64,000 nucleotides of DNA from Isoetes taiwanensis (GCA_021234155.1 JAJEKV010000004.1:11536109-11600108); one strand, 5' to 3'. Positions 33,180 through 46,837 are shown, counted from the stretch's first letter. Notes: generated from the sequence alone by a model not told the origin. A program made the numbers and translations.

Positions 33180-34811
33180 AATGATTCTTGACCAATGAAT
33201 CAACGATAGATGCATGCAATGTGTCAATTTGGTGGGTATGTTGATCTATGAATTGATAAATTCATTTTATAAATCACTTCTGTTCATCTACTGATTTGGG
33301 AATTTAAATAACTTTGGCTTTTGATTTGCTTTGGATTTTGCAGTTAATAGCTCTAAAAGTCGAATTAACTCTGGATCACACTGGAACCGAGAAATAAAGA
33401 CCAGGTATTGTTTTTATTGAGGCGCATTTTAGAAAGTTTGGTTGCCAAAAAAGAACTCTGATCTCAAAAATTTGGAAAAAAATTCATTTACAATGATTTA
33501 TGAATTCGGAGTTTGCCGTGTTCGAGCTGCGATCTTATTGCTTAGATACAGCTGTCCACAAAGCTCTATTGCCAGATTCATGACAGAACTCATGCCACAT
33601 TGCTTCCTTATGTCTTCAGCTTTGCCAAGAAAAGTTGAGGAAATGCAAGACATTTTCTGCGGAAACCGTATTTTGCTGAAGATCTTGACTATGCCAAGGG
33701 CCCATGTCGAGATCAAAGGTTTAAGATGGGATCATTTGGATTAACAAGTTCAAAATCAAAGTGCATGGCATTTGTTTGGCACGATTACTCTATTTCATTT
33801 CATCAATCGCTTTCAAGGTATTTGTTTAATGCAGGCTTTCAGCCTTCGGGTTTCTCCAAATCCATCTTCAAGTGCTTGGATTTAGAGAGAAGTTTTATAT
33901 TATAATATTATCAAGGTCTTCCAAATTTGGATTCATAATTTGGCATTTGCTGCTCTTATATTGATGTGATGCTCTTATGCTGATGAATTAGACGTATGCA
34001 TGTGTCCTTATATTCTTCATCTACCTGAAACTATTTTATTGGCTGGCACAATCTGGCTGGCAGGACACGAGAATAGGATTTTCTATTTGATTATTCTACT
34101 ATATGTCCTTTAAATAGCATTCCTCACTTTAGCCATCTTCATATACCATATAGACTATAGCAAGAATGAAGTCCCTCCATGGAGATTTCTGTTCCTCCTT
34201 CTGCATCTGCATCTGTAGAGTAGTTAACATACAGTTAATATAGAATCAATGTAACAATTTGTGTATCATAAAAATGCCTAGAGCAAATGAAATCGGTTGT
34301 AGTGCGCCATGGTTAATGCTATAGTATTAGGTACATGTCTATGTAAGCTAATCTAATTGGATTGCCTTCATGTTGTGCAGGTCTGATGGTTTTGCATATA
34401 TGCTTTGGTATCCACCATTGTTACTCTAGCAAATAAGTCTATTTCACAAGCCTTTTCTTAAGCCTTACTCATCATGTACTTTATAAAAAATTGGATTTTG
34501 TATGTTATATGAACTACGCAATCATTTGAGATTCTAAAATTTTTTGTTATGTAATCTTCTACAGTTGAGGCAGTTTGGAGTTATTAAATATGTTTCTGAT
34601 TGTTGATCGTCACTGCTATAATATTCTGAATGGCAGAAGTTGGAGCTTCATTTAGAGTTGCTGCAAGCTTACAAGACAAGATAGAGAATTCAGATCTATT
34701 CATACAAAGTTATCTCAACACGTCACACTTCATGGGAAGTATCTGGTACTTTTTTAACAAGTTATTTCAAGAAATTAACTTGCGAGATCATAAAACAATT
34801 GTAGTAAAAGT
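33180..34811. other. intergenic, no supported gene
   Basis: A 100-codon plus-strand ORF at 33442-33744 (MPKKNSDLKNLEKNSFTMIY) is the only longer frame. It matches nothing I recognise. The rest is AT-rich with no visible repeats or RNA genes. Confidence 0.35.
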
Positions 34812-34840
34812 TATAAAGTCGTATTTAATTAAAGTGGGAC
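34812..34840 (+). repeat. 29-bp inverted repeat, left copy
   Basis: Starts TATAAAGTCGTATTTAATTA and ends AAAGTGGGAC. TGGGAC recurs shortly inside (TTTTGGGACTCGG, AATGGGACTCAC), as subterminal repeats would. Confidence 0.7.
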
Positions 34841-34989
34841 AAATCTTGAATTTTGGGACTCGGACTGAAAATGGGACTCACACACCATAAAAGAAATTTC
34901 TGAATTGATTGCTTGAATAGAATTACACATGACACACATAGAATTGGGTTACTTGTTTTCCTCATAAATTTTACAAACCACTAGTTGAG

Positions 34990-37925
34990 AAAGTTTTCAA
35001 ACTTCTCAATATTATGCACCCTCATACAATGATATAGCATGGAGGTTGCTCATGGCCTTGTCCATCTCCTTTCTTGGGATCTTGTGTGTGTTGTCTTTTG
35101 CAATGTGAGAACTTGGATATGACCATACCATACACTCCACCAATTCCCTCCTTTGAGGGTCAGCATAATTTGGCCTCCACTTCTTCTCCCCCAGCGATCG
35201 GTGTATTGCTCCTTCAAGTTGCCCTTCTTGTGCCTCCCAATGGGCTCCCAATATTGAATTTGGAATCCGGGATCTAACTCCTCTCCATCGGGCATAGTGG
35301 TGGTCACATCGAGAGTGCCACCCCTAACCATATTGGACAGTCCTCATCATCGCCTTACTAGCACAAAGTATCCTTCCTTGATGTCCTCAAAGGGATCCCA
35401 CTCAGAAGATCAAACCACTTCGGCTTTGAGGCCTTACTTCCCACAAACCACTTGGGACCCAAGTGAGCATTCTTAGACGTGCTTGCACCTTGAGAACCCT
35501 CCCATCTTGACTCTGGCAAGAACCCGCCTCTTAGCTCCCTCCCACATGGTCGCTCTCTTCTAAGCATGTCACAACTTTCTCCCAAGACTTGATTAGGGAG
35601 TCCATTTGATTTTTTCTTAAGAGTGGAGGTGTGCTTTCCATTTTGAACATCATCCCAAGGTCGCTATGTAATCCTTGATGCCCTTCACCAGTTGGCTAGA
35701 GTCTTTGACTGTCTTGAAGGGAGGTAGTGGTTTTGGCTGCCCTTTAGGAATGAGAACTTCACCAAGAGCACCCCTTTGCCACAACTTCGATACCTTGTAC
35801 TGGGCATCCACAACTTGTCACCTGGTCTCCACTTATATTGCATGATTGGTATTCCATCCCTAACCCAAAACTTGAATTGAAGTGGCTTTGTGTGTCCTCC
35901 GTCAACCGGTCCTTGCCATCTAGCAAGTATCCTTCTACAAATGATTTCCAATCTGCAACCTCATCCATCAAGAAAGCCATTGGGTTGGGGTCAATGCAGC
36001 TCTCAAACACATCCATTAGTTCGTGGAGAGTGGTCACGCTTTCTCTTTGAGCTTGGTGGAGAAAGTTCCAAAGAATCCATCTATATCATCATCAGTATGC
36101 CCAACCATCATGAATCCCACTTTCACAACTTTGAATACTCCCACCGCCGCAAGTATGACATTGCCCCAAACATCCATCTATTCTTGTTTTTTTCCAACAG
36201 TTGTCCAACTCAACACATAGCTCCTCGGTGATGATTTCTCAAGTAAGGGGAAATCATCCCAAGTCCTCCTTGATTCACTAGACACCTTGGATGTGAGCAT
36301 TTTTATCCGCCTTTGGTAACAAAGCGGTTGATCATCCATCAAAGCCTCAAAATGGGTGCAAAGGGAATACCTCCTCCCTTCTATCGATCCTTTCTCTAGT
36401 GTTCTCAAGCACTTGAAAATAGAGCTCACATGGAAGTTTGGATCATCTCTCCATAGATCAAGCACAAAAATGACCATATGTTCCAGTTCCATGACCATGT
36501 GTTAATACACCCGCCAGACTTACTTTCATCATCAAAAGCCGCTTTTGACAACGCTTGGGTAAAGGATCTAGCTTTGGCAAGAAAGTCTTGTGTTGGTCCA
36601 TCTTATCATGAATTATACACAAAAATTTGTCCCACATCTCGTAAAATGTTCTCCACCGCCAATACAACTGCCTACATGATATTTGGTCCCTTTGGTGATC
36701 TGCAAATTGCTCCCCAATTGCCATTCTTTCTTTCTCTATTGCAGTTGATGCAAGTGTATCCTTGAGTTGAATGCAAGTGTTGCACTTTGAGAATGGCATG
36801 TGTTGTAGGACACTCACGCCCGAGAAGTGAGTGCTCCATAACTTGCTGAAATGTGATTGAGAAAGAGGCCTACCTCCAAAGTAGTTTCTAGGATGGAGTT
36901 GACCTCCTTAAGGCACTCCTTTTGGATATAGTGTTGTGGCAACACTCTTTGCACCACTCTCGCACACCGCTCGCTCACCTTCGACTTGTGGGGCATAGAT
37001 TGAGACATGTATCTCACAAAGCTCTCAAGACTGCAATGGCCTTTAGAGTATTTGCTCTAGGTTTCAAAGTGAGTGCATTACCATGTTGGAACAAAGTGTG
37101 CCCTTTTCTAACCTGCTCCCAAAGATCAGAAAATGAAGACTTGCTCACCCCAAGAATCCATCTCAATGCTCTCATACATACCTTCATTCCCCTCAATTGA
37201 TATAGCAGCAGTCCCCGTGTTTTCATCATAGCCGGAATTCCTACACAAGGAGTAAATGAAATTAATCCTATCTTTTGAAGTCTGTCCAATGTATTGGGAC
37301 CTTATCTCGAGAGGTCATCCACATTGTAATGCACTCAGGCAATCTAGGTTGCAACACTCTTGTCCCCAATTGCCTCCGTGTTTTTCTTTGGTTGGTGCCA
37401 TACTTTCCATCCTTTCTAAATATTTGTCACTTCTAGGCCTCTTGGGCACCTTTGGTCGCCTTTTATGAAAGACATAGCGCCTCTTCCTTGTGATCAAAGG
37501 ATGCTCATCGACCACCAAATCTTCCACATGGCCTTGGGTGGGCCTTGGGGTGTGTAGTTCAAGAGGGCATTCTAGAGTATCACCATTCTTGTGTGTAATA
37601 AATCTAATTGGCCATCTCAAACTGAAGCTTGGGACTCCAGCAGCCCTGAGCACACAATGCAATCACTAGAGCTTCCCTGGGACATGATAGTATCAACTTC
37701 GATAAGAAGCTTCACAATGCCAACTCCAAGATGTTCATCTCCCAGCCTCTCATCATTCACACTATCAAATGGATCAACCGCAGTTATTATGCCCTCTCAG
37801 AATACCGGCTGCGGTTGCAAGGGTGCAACAAAAGGCAACCCATCTTCCTCCATTGGAGCCTAGGGCAATGGCCTCCTTTGGAATTCCCTGCTCCATTTTA
37901 CTCATCTCACATGCTCCCCGAATGA
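34990..37925 (-). pseudogene. DUF7869-type transposase-like gene, decayed
   Basis: Minus-strand frames in the right order reconstruct a DUF7869-like protein. First comes an acidic N-terminus (DPFDSVNDERLGDEHLG, near 37750), then a Cys cluster (GQECCNLDCLSALQCG, near 37330), then a helix-turn-helix-like part (ILGVSKSSFSDLWEQVRKGH). The Cys pair SKCNTC, IHDKMDQ (36611-36593), LTHGHG (about 36505) and LWRDDPNFHVSS follow. Next are VELDNCWKKNKN (about 36211), VGFMMVGHTDDDIDGFF (about 36105) and a C-terminus with IPIMQYKWRPGDKLWMP. The Asp residues in IHDKMDQ, LDNC and DDDID are spaced like an RNase H-type DDE/DDD core, which is why I infer a transposase. Numerous indels and stops break the frame, so it is not functional as read. 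Domain naming is from memory of the family. Confidence 0.7.
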
Positions 37926-37944
37926 AAAAAGCTCACATTAAAAC

Positions 37945-38225
37945 CATATAGCCCCAAACACCACAAATATGACCATATGAACCATATAAAACCATACAAA
38001 CCACACTCATATACAAACCATACAAACCATATAAAACCATACAAACCACACTCATATACAAACCATATACAAACCATACAACCATATTAACTAAAATCAT
38101 ATAACCATATTAAAGCATACAACCACACTCATTCTAAACCATATGTAAACATTGTAACCATTGAAACCATATTAAATACAACCATTGAAACCATATTAAA
38201 TACAACCATTGAAACCTTATTAAAT
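37945..38225. repeat. AT-rich minisatellite
   Basis: Words AACCATA, ACAAACCAT and CATATAAAACCATA repeat with irregular spacing, ending in tandem AACCATTGAAACCATATTAA units. The array separates the DUF7869 gene from the sequence to its right. Confidence 0.8.
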
Positions 38226-38399
38226 ACATAAGATAACATATATAAACATATAACCTACCCTTTCATATTTTGTCATGGCCAATGGCGCCTTCTTGAGGTG
38301 AAACCGTAATACGCCCAAGAATCCATCGCCACGCCATGGAGGGCATGGCCCACACGTGACAATGGTTTTATTATTGCACTTTTTATTTAGGTTCGAGGG

Positions 38400-39280
38400 T
38401 GCAGCCAATTAACGCACCCTCTTCCTCTCCCCCCGCCATTCTTCCTCCCCCTGTTTTCTCTCGATCTCTTCCTCCCCGTTTCCTTAGGCGCTTTTTTACC
38501 GATCAGGGCGATCGATCGAACCGAAGCGATTCCAGCGCCATCTTATGACAAAGAGCTTGGTCGACGGATCAGACGCTTCTGTACCGGGTTCTCGCTACAG
38601 ATTCATTGTTCGAGCGTTCGCATCACCGAGAAGAAAGTGAGGCCCTTTTAGTGTCGCTTTTTAGTTTTCTCGTAAGTCTTTAGTGCATTTTTTCTTATAT
38701 TCTCGTTGTTAGAGGCTCTTATTAATCCCCGATACAATTTACATGTACCGACAAATCCTTATTCACGCTTTGTCAACGACTATACCCACATGGAAGCGAA
38801 CTCGAAGCCTCCTCCTCATCCAAAGAAATCTTCCGGTATGTTTTTGTAATATCATACCCTTTTTAATCTCATTTTTCTGCATCGTTCTCCATCGTTCTCA
38901 GATCGTTCTCCACTCATTCTCTTTTTCATTAATCTCATTAATCTTTGTATTGTTTTCTGCTTTTTGTTATCTTTTTCTTGCTTGTGGTTGAATTGAATAC
39001 ATTGTAATAGCACAAGAGAATAGTGGTTAGAGTAGTAGCAAGCAACCGAGATAGAAATCATCGAGACCTGGTGTTAGGAAGTAAGATATTGCGTAGCATT
39101 AACGAAAAATAACTAGGAATGTCTTTCTCCCAAAGAAGAATTCAGAATAGGAATTGCTTCACGTAATCTCCATTTCTAACTCACGGCAAATCCACGCGGA
39201 GACATGCGAGAAGGGAGTGGCGAAGTTGAGAATACTTCAGCTTGCCAACAACCAAGAAGTACAGGCCTTCTTCTAACTTT
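38400..39280. other. possible 5' leader region, unproven
   Basis: A CT-rich stretch (38415-38490) followed by GATCGATCGAACC resembles the 5' untranslated region of a plant plus-strand gene. A short frame starting at about 38547 follows it. No confident first exon can be given. The remainder to 39280 has no gene that I can support. Confidence 0.25.
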
Positions 39281-39477
39281 CGCAGTGAACTTCTCGACTT
39301 TCGCGGCGAGAAGAGGGAGGTACACTCTAGACTGTTGGCAGCTGAGGGATTCTCGACTTCATTCTGGATTGCACTGACTACCCAATGTCTTCACATTCTT
39401 TAGAACCCCCGTGCCGCCTTCGACTGCGAGTCGAGAATGTGATACCCCCGCCAATGGCTCTTTGTGCAAATGCAGTG

Positions 39478-40618
39478 CCTCCACCCATACTGAGCCACTC
39501 TCCTTGAACCATGCTCATCGAATGACTGCGAAGAGGGCTGGGTTCGACGTGGTGGAGGCTCGGCTTGACCAAACCAGCGAGGTGCTGGCAGCTTTCGACT
39601 CGTGAGTCCAGAAAACGCAGTGCTCTAGTGCACTCTGGAGCTGGCTGCGGGGCAAATCTCAACCACTCTCCTTCTATCTTCCCTGGACATTGCGAGAGGG
39701 AAGTGGTTTTGAATCGCTGCCCCGGGTCTCCCCTTCTCACCCAATTCTCTAGTAGTTACAGCGGCCTCTACCCAATCAAAGACCGCCTCCTTGAACCATC
39801 TTCTTTGGCGAATATTGCGAAGGGGATGGGCTCTGATTGAGTGGAGGCCTCTACGACTAACCACCTGAAATTCTTTAGTGCTTTCTCGACTCGTGAGTCC
39901 AGAAAACTGAGGCTCTAGTGCACTTCTAGAGCTGGCTGCGGGCACTTAAACACTCTCCTTCTATCTTTCGGACATTGTGAAGGGAAGTGTTTTTGATTGT
40001 CTCGCAGCCAACTCTTAGCAACCCAATTCTCCCTCGTGTGGGTCGCAAGGGCCTCTACCCAATCAAAGACCGTCTCCTTCAACCTTCTTCGCTTTAATAT
40101 TGGGCGAAGGGGATGGGCTCTCGATTGGGTGGAGGCCTCTACAACTAACCATTGGGAAAACCACAGAGCTTCTTTGTATTGCATTCTCGCTCATGAAGCC
40201 TGAATGCCTTACCCAACCGCACTCCATGTGTACTAACCGGAGTTCGATGGCCCAGGCATTCTCGACTTGCGAGTCGAATGTGACAGAAGTTGCGTTCTCG
40301 ACCGCAAGTCGAGAAATCCTTAGCTGCCTAATTTCTCCTGTGTCCGGTAGCGAGTGGCCTCCACCCAAATAGTCACTCTCCTTCCACCATCTTCGTCGAA
40401 TATTGCGAAGGGGAGGGGCTCGGACTGGGTGGAGGCCTCTACAACTAACCACAGGGAAACCACAGAGGAAGCCAAGGCTTGCATTCTCTACAAGTACTGC
40501 ACTTTCTATTCTCCTGTTTTTAGTCCCAAGTGCCTCTAGCCTGCAATGGAGCCACTCTCCTTCTCGAACCATCTTCCTCGAATATTGCGAAGAGGAGTGG
40601 TTCTGACAGGTGGAGGCC
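39478..40618. repeat. seven foldback modules
   Basis: Modules at about 39478-39559, 39655-39715, 39763-39849, 39944-39997, 40050-40137, 40356-40437 and 40530-40618 share a layout. The full-length ones open with GCCTCTACCCAATC or a variant and close with GATTGGGTGGAGGC. Inside, CACTCTCCTTC pairs with GAAGGGGAGTG around a centre near TCGAATATTGCGA. Arms are imperfect but paired changes are visible. Palindromes of the CTCGAC family lie between them. No protein explains the pattern. Confidence 0.8.
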
Positions 40619-43600
40619 CCTCCGACTAACTACAAGAGGATGCATTTGAACCGCATCTCTCCCCGGCCTTAGTCCTAGCCTCGATCTATGTACAACATTC
40701 CAAGTAAACACCCATGAAAAAACACACCTAAAACGGAATCGTTTTTTACCCTCGATCCAATGTTTCCTTGCGCCGGCATCTCTCAACCTAGAGAGTAAAT
40801 CATCTCTCAAGCTGAAAATGCCGGACAAGGAAACACCGAACCGGCCGAGCTTATCAGCGCCCATTATTTAAACACATACGGCATGTTCTACAAAGCGAAA
40901 TAACATAGGCATCTCTCAAACTCACCTCTTCACGCAGAATTCCTTTGGGCCATCAGATCACGGATCCCGCAGCCTCACCCGTAGTCTTTGCTTCTTCCGT
41001 CGGTCTCTTCAAGAGTGTATTCGCATCTAATACTTGTATCATCACGATTCTCGCAGATCCCCTTTCCATGGCGCCCGCAGTATAGAGTTCCCGTCCGGGG
41101 CAGCTCCTCTCCGCTTCCTACCTTAGCTCGTGCTCATCGATCAAATCAACCGCTTGCAATAGGACGCCAGCGTCGAAAAAACACATATGCAAGGCGCCAA
41201 GCGCCTTTACCGCCAAGGGCGCACCATTCCGAAGTCGCTAATACGATGATCCCCCCAACCTCGAGGTCCCCAATGCCGCAGGAAGATAAACTACGCCCAC
41301 TCACTTAGTCCCTTGATGTGATTAAATTTCAAATAGTGTTTGGGCTGGCTAAAGCCGACCGCGTCTTTGCACTTTAGCCCGCTTTTTCATAAATGATTGC
41401 ATGTCCTTAAGTTCAAACTAAAGAACACGCCCGATCTTTTTTACATGCAGTCCTAAAACTCACAACCCGCTGGAGGAAACTTAATTTTACGAGGGGTGCT
41501 AAGAGGATGAGGGGCATATAGACATGACTCGCCTAAGAAGCGAGGCCGAGGGGATGCTTCTACCAAGAAGAAGAAGAAGAAAAAACACCCCCTGTGAGCT
41601 CGAGGTTTTTCTTTGTCGGAATACCTTAACCGATCCATCCTTTCTTCTTGCAAAGATTCACCCCTGACTCAACGTGTGATCACCGGCCGAACTCCATTCT
41701 TCGCCATCGAGGGACCGGAGATGAGCTTCTTGAAACAATGCAGATTGGTGGTATGTCGAGGTATCGACAAGTGGGAAGGAGAAAGATCCGCTTTCTACAC
41801 CAAAGGGACAAGAAGAGCTCCCTAGACAAGTACAAAGAAAAATTGGTGTTGTGCTCTCCGCCTCGCGCCGCATTCAAGCATTTAACACTACATGTCGAGG
41901 ACTGCCAAAGAGTAAGTTCTATCGCACCAAAAAATTAGCAGCTTCAAATTATTCTCACTTTCCATGAGCAAGGCTAAGGGCACCAAAAAGGCTTCCAGGC
42001 TTTAAATTGTCGTAACCTTGGGTGGAAGGATCCGAAGGGATGAAGGAGGCCGAAACCCTAACATCCGGTGGAGCTTGGTATGGAGATTTTAGTCGTGGAA
42101 AAACTGCTCAATACGGGAGCTTCACTTCATCAGGTGGAAGACTTACAACACTCCCAGCAGGGGGGGAATGTTGTGGTTCATACACAAAAAGTCCACCAAA
42201 AACAAAGATGGGGATGATGACACCACACGGAGGAATCAGATGAAAGGAGAGACGAAGATATGGTTTACTTCCCCAAACCCCGATCCGCATGATCGATCAG
42301 GATTTCACAGAGGGGCATGTAAAATGGAGCCGCCTAGCTCAAGATTATCCGCTGGGAATATCACACAAGCCAGCCGGACATTAGACGGCTGAAGGTTTGC
42401 ACCCGGAGATGCCGCCTTGTTCAACCATTGGGAATTTAATCCAAAGACACATGCCGGAGATTCAACTCGATGGTGCGACATCCCTGTTGCAGATCCAATG
42501 CCCGCGGATGTCATACCTTAGCGATCGACAGTGAGTTGTTCACCGGTCCGAGGAAGATCCGGGGAAAAGAAGTCCGCTCCGGTTGTAGAGACTCCGATTC
42601 AAAGATTCGAGGGCTGCCTGGGCATTGCGAGACGAGAAGGAGGTGCCGCAGCGATCAAGGATAGATATGCCAAGCGAGAGTGCAGTTCTTTCTACGGAGA
42701 CGCCAAGAACCAACCGCCAAAGATTAGCCATCGCTGTAACACAATAGCGCCGAAAGCCGCCTACGTAAGGTAAATAACCCTCCCATCTTTTCTGATTTTC
42801 GACCGAAAGCTCCAGAAAGCCCCGCCATCCTAACATTTGTCGATTATCACCGGGTTTCACCTCGCCAGTCGAAAAGCCAGAGTAAACGTAAAATCAAAGA
42901 ATGGAGCTTTCACTCTGGAAGCCGAAAACCCTAGCCAAGAAAAGAAAAATTAGATATTCATGGATTTTCTCGATCGAGAAAAAGCCCCGCCATCCTAACA
43001 TTTGCCGATTATCATCGGGTTTCGACTCGCGAGTCGAGAAAGCAGGTAATGCAAAATCAAAGGATGTAGAGCCGACTTCGACTCAGCGAAGTCGAGAAAA
43101 CCAGAGAAGTAAAAGAAAAATTAGACATTCAAGGGGACTTTCTCGACATGCGAGTCGAGAAAAACCCGGGCTACTATTTACCGCTTATTCCGGTGTTTGT
43201 ATATACAGGCACGCCTCGACATTGGTACATTGTCTGAATGCAGCCCTTATCCCCGACCAGATCATACACGCCAGGGCAACAAAGGAAAGCATTGGGTTGT
43301 CCTCAGCCCTAAAAGGAAAACAGGCTCCCCTGATAAGTGGAAGACCTTGAGAAACTATGCGTATATGTTCTCATTGGAGGGACAGGAAGATGACGAGGGA
43401 GAGGAAGAAGAGGAGAAGAAGAAGAGAACACCAAGGAAAGGGTAGGAGTCTCTCCGTGCACTAACATGACCTCATTCTTAGCACCGAGGCTGGTCCGGGG
43501 AGAAATGGACCTGACATATGGGCTCAATGGACAAGAGGCAAGCTGAAGGACAGCAATGGAGAATTTCCAAGCAGGCGGACCCCAAGTTGTTTGACAAGGC

Positions 43601-44103
43601 CATGAAGAGGATACAGTGGCCTCCCGCTGACAAAGAAACGCTTGACCTACAAGGCAAAATCTTGGGGAACAATCCCCGTGCCGAGGAAGACCAGAGTTCT
43701 AAATTGCAGGATTAAAGGATTATGCCACGGCCCTAAAGCTTACGGCGTTTAGAAAGAAGGCATCACGGAGTTCTCGCAACGTTGCATCTAATGAATACCA
43801 TGATTTTGATTATTACAAGGAAAAGGCTGCCCTTGTTGAGGAAGACATGAAGGAATTGAACCGTCTATGTCAACCCTACATCAACACCAAGCAAGCGCAG
43901 CGTTAAAAACCCTTCCTTTCCCCGAACGCGTATGGCAATTCTGAAAAGGAAGCTTGGATTCCGGGTGGTCCCATTTAAAGGCGGTTTATAGCTCCCATTT
44001 GGGTTACTTTGGGACACAAGGGATTTGGTGGTCCGAACTGCAGGCACTGGACCCGTGGCACTATTTGCCATCAATATGATCAAGACCCACCCTTTTATGA
44101 CAA

Positions 44104-44762
44104 AGTGACATAGAGCAGTGGTACAAGACGATGTACGGACATGACCGCGACCTGGATACTTTGGTTTCCTTGTCTTTGCATCCGGCAATCAAACAACTGC
44201 CTCCCAATGGGCAGTCTGATATTAACTTCACCAACAAGATCATGCACTCCATATACGAACTTGATCATGAGTGCAGACTTGGCTTTTGTCAAGGCACCAA
44301 GCTTTGCCAACATAGTTTTGGTTTTGATTTCAAGATGGGCCGACTTTGGATAAGTGGTGGTCTAGCGAGCATCATTATCTCGACAAGTTCATGATCTCTA
44401 AAGAGCAGATGGAACCACGGAAGGGGGGCAGGTTTATGGAGGATGTTCCATCGATGGACAAGGTCAGCAAAGATGGTGATGCGACCGTCCTATACATAGA
44501 ATTCCTATCCGCCAAGAGTTATCAAGTAACTTCATAACTGGGCCACGGTCGAAGATCAAATTATCGAGTGGTACATGAATGGCCTGTTTCTCTGGGGCTA
44601 TGCTGTTTTGGGAATGAAACCTATATCCCGTGGTTGGAAATAAGGACATGGTTGAAACCATTCAAATCATACACGGATCTCGCCAAAAGGAGCATTTCAA
44701 GGGGAAGACAAATGGAAGCAAAGAAAGACGGCGAAGGACGAGGGAGACAAAGTCGAATTTGA
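44104..44762 (+). other. best preserved coding-like part of the 41-46.8 kb block
   Basis: The frame around 44131-44290 contains YGHDRDLDTLVSLSLHPAIK and INFTNKIMHSIYELDHECRL. After a shift near 44285 it continues as APSFANIVLVLISRWADFG, then DKWWSSEHHYLDKFMISKEQ up to 44537. A further part (VVHEWPVSLGLCCFGNETYI) runs to 44762. The phase changes look like indels, and one TAA lies between the parts. The function is unknown. Confidence 0.35.
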
Positions 44763-46831
44763 GATCGAGGATGTCAAGGTTTGGACCGTAATGTCGCCAA
44801 AAACATTATTGAAAACCTCGAGATTGAGGTGAGTTTACTTTTGTTTATCGGTGTTTCTCGATTCATGAGTCGAAAACTCGTTCCTTTCAATACCTTTTCT
44901 TTTCATTCTCGACTTCGCTTGAGTCGAAAACTCGCTTCCTTTCGGAGGATGTCATCATTTCGTGGAATTCCAGCTCAACGAATCCGGATCATTGTCAATG
45001 GATTCCAACGGTTCTCACGCCGCGAGGAGAATGAGAATGAAAATCCAGAAAGCAAGACACTTAATCACGGCCCGAAAGAACACGAAAAGATAATGATCCC
45101 GATTTGGATCCTCGATGAACCTGAAATATGGTGAAAGCCAAACTCAACTCGGGATCCAAATTTGGTCCCACAAGCTTGTAATATTTGACGCCAATGGAGT
45201 ATTAGTCTGCGGATACCACGACAAAGACGTCCCCGATTAACACCTCGCAGATCCCAATGAAAACAGAGCATAAAATAGTGTATCCGAGGCCTAGAGCTAA
45301 GGAAATTATTGACTGCGTGCACGGGGATTCAAGGGGCATATGGTCTTGTATGGCAAAGAAAAATATTGTCAATGTTCTGGTGTTCCTGCATTTCCAGTTT
45401 TGAGTTCAAGTTCGCTTGGGGAAACGAAGGGTCGAGCATGTGAAGGACCCCGATCCAAACATCACAAAGGGGAAGTATAATGGTGAAAAGGTCGACATGG
45501 TTTATGAGCTATTCGGGACTATGGCAAACACAACACGGCCCGATCATAGACGACTTCATACTACAAGGCTATCATAACGCCAAAATACAATCATTGCTAA
45601 ACCATATCGACCAAGAATATGAGACGGATAGGTGGTTGTCCTTCGGACTCATCTGCCTTGGCGGAATCCCTCTTCGCCATTCTTGTCGCCGATGTGCTTA
45701 CTAACTATCCGAGCCTCACGGAACCCGATCCAGAGCAAGCCGATCAGTGAAAGCTATGGGCGATAAATACTTTGGAGAACAAGAAGAGGACCCTGCTTTC
45801 AGATAGTCAAATTGTGTGAATATTGTAATCGACGCGTGAACACATGTATTGACCATTTTGTAATGAATATACTTGTATATTGAGTTTTGATGCCTTTCTT
45901 GACTCACGAGCCCAGAAAGGCATGCTTGTCGTTTGATGAAATGCTTGTACAATCTATTATGATAATGCTTGTACATTGGGTTTTCCTGGGCCTTTCGACT
46001 TTCAGCGAGTCGAGAAGGCATATTGATTGTCTCGTTGACAAAAAGCATTTGTATGCTTCCGCAGGTGATTGGATGCAACCATATTGTAATGAGAATGGTT
46101 TGTACTTTTGACTTTATGGGACTTTCTCGAACTGAGCCTAGAAAGACACTACTTCCCACGCCATTGGATGCAGTTGTATGGAATGAATGTTCTCCGTTGT
46201 ATTTTGATTTCAACATTCTTTTCTTTCGCTTTGGACTAATGGCACCGTAATTGTTAATCATACTCTCCCTTGCTCCGGTGGTTTAGGCACCGGATCCGAC
46301 ACCAAAGACAGATCCCGCTCAGGCATCACCGAGACCGCCTGTCCGGTTACAGATTCAAATCAAGGCCGAAGAAATACCGTTCGCACAGATCCTGTCCACG
46401 CTTTTACACTCTTGCCCCCTTTTGGGACAAGGTTGCGCCGCGAATTCAGAAGGTTGCTGCGCTACACCCTCGAATAAAGAAACAAAGCGAAGAACAAGGA
46501 GAAAGTCTAGAAGCTCAAGGCATATTGCAAGCATTGCATAACATCCACTGGAGGTTGGGGAAGGAGCATATTCGATGAAAAGGTCACGGGGAGGCCCGAG
46601 TGGAGAAGCCGGGTGGATGTGGTCCTGGTGAGTTCTCCAGAGGCACCTCCACGTGAGGCATTCCACACTCTTGGCGGTTGCCCCCAAGACTTACAGAGCC
46701 GGCATGAAGAAGCCACAAGTTAATCCCCTAAGGTGGACCACCTACCAAGATGATGTGGCGGCAGAGGACGGCAAAGACCGCCATGGTCTCTCATCCGTAA
46801 ATAAATACATTGTATCTACATTCAATTTATT

Positions 46832-46837
46832 AATAAA
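46832..46837 (+). terminator. polyadenylation-type signal AATAAA
   Basis: AATAAA stands in AT-rich DNA shortly after the last protein-like frame of the plus-strand block and ~210 bp before the right inverted repeat. Such hexamers are common by chance, so the support is positional only. Confidence 0.3.

Larger units (their letters stand above)
39291..46145. repeat. dispersed palindrome family, CTCGACTCGCGAGTCGAG-like
   Basis: At least fifteen copies of a palindrome with T-rich left and A-rich right flanks occur at about 39291, 39419, 39592, 39882, 40259, 40295, 42965, 43020, 43076, 43139, 44854, 44905, 45894, 45992 and 46121. The best, at 43020-43041, reads TTCGACTCGCGAGTCGAGAA. Others have one to four changes, often compensated on the other arm. 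They are confined to this block. They lie in and between decayed coding sequence and are not tandem. Binding sites of a transposon protein, or hairpins, are the likely explanations. Confidence 0.8.
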
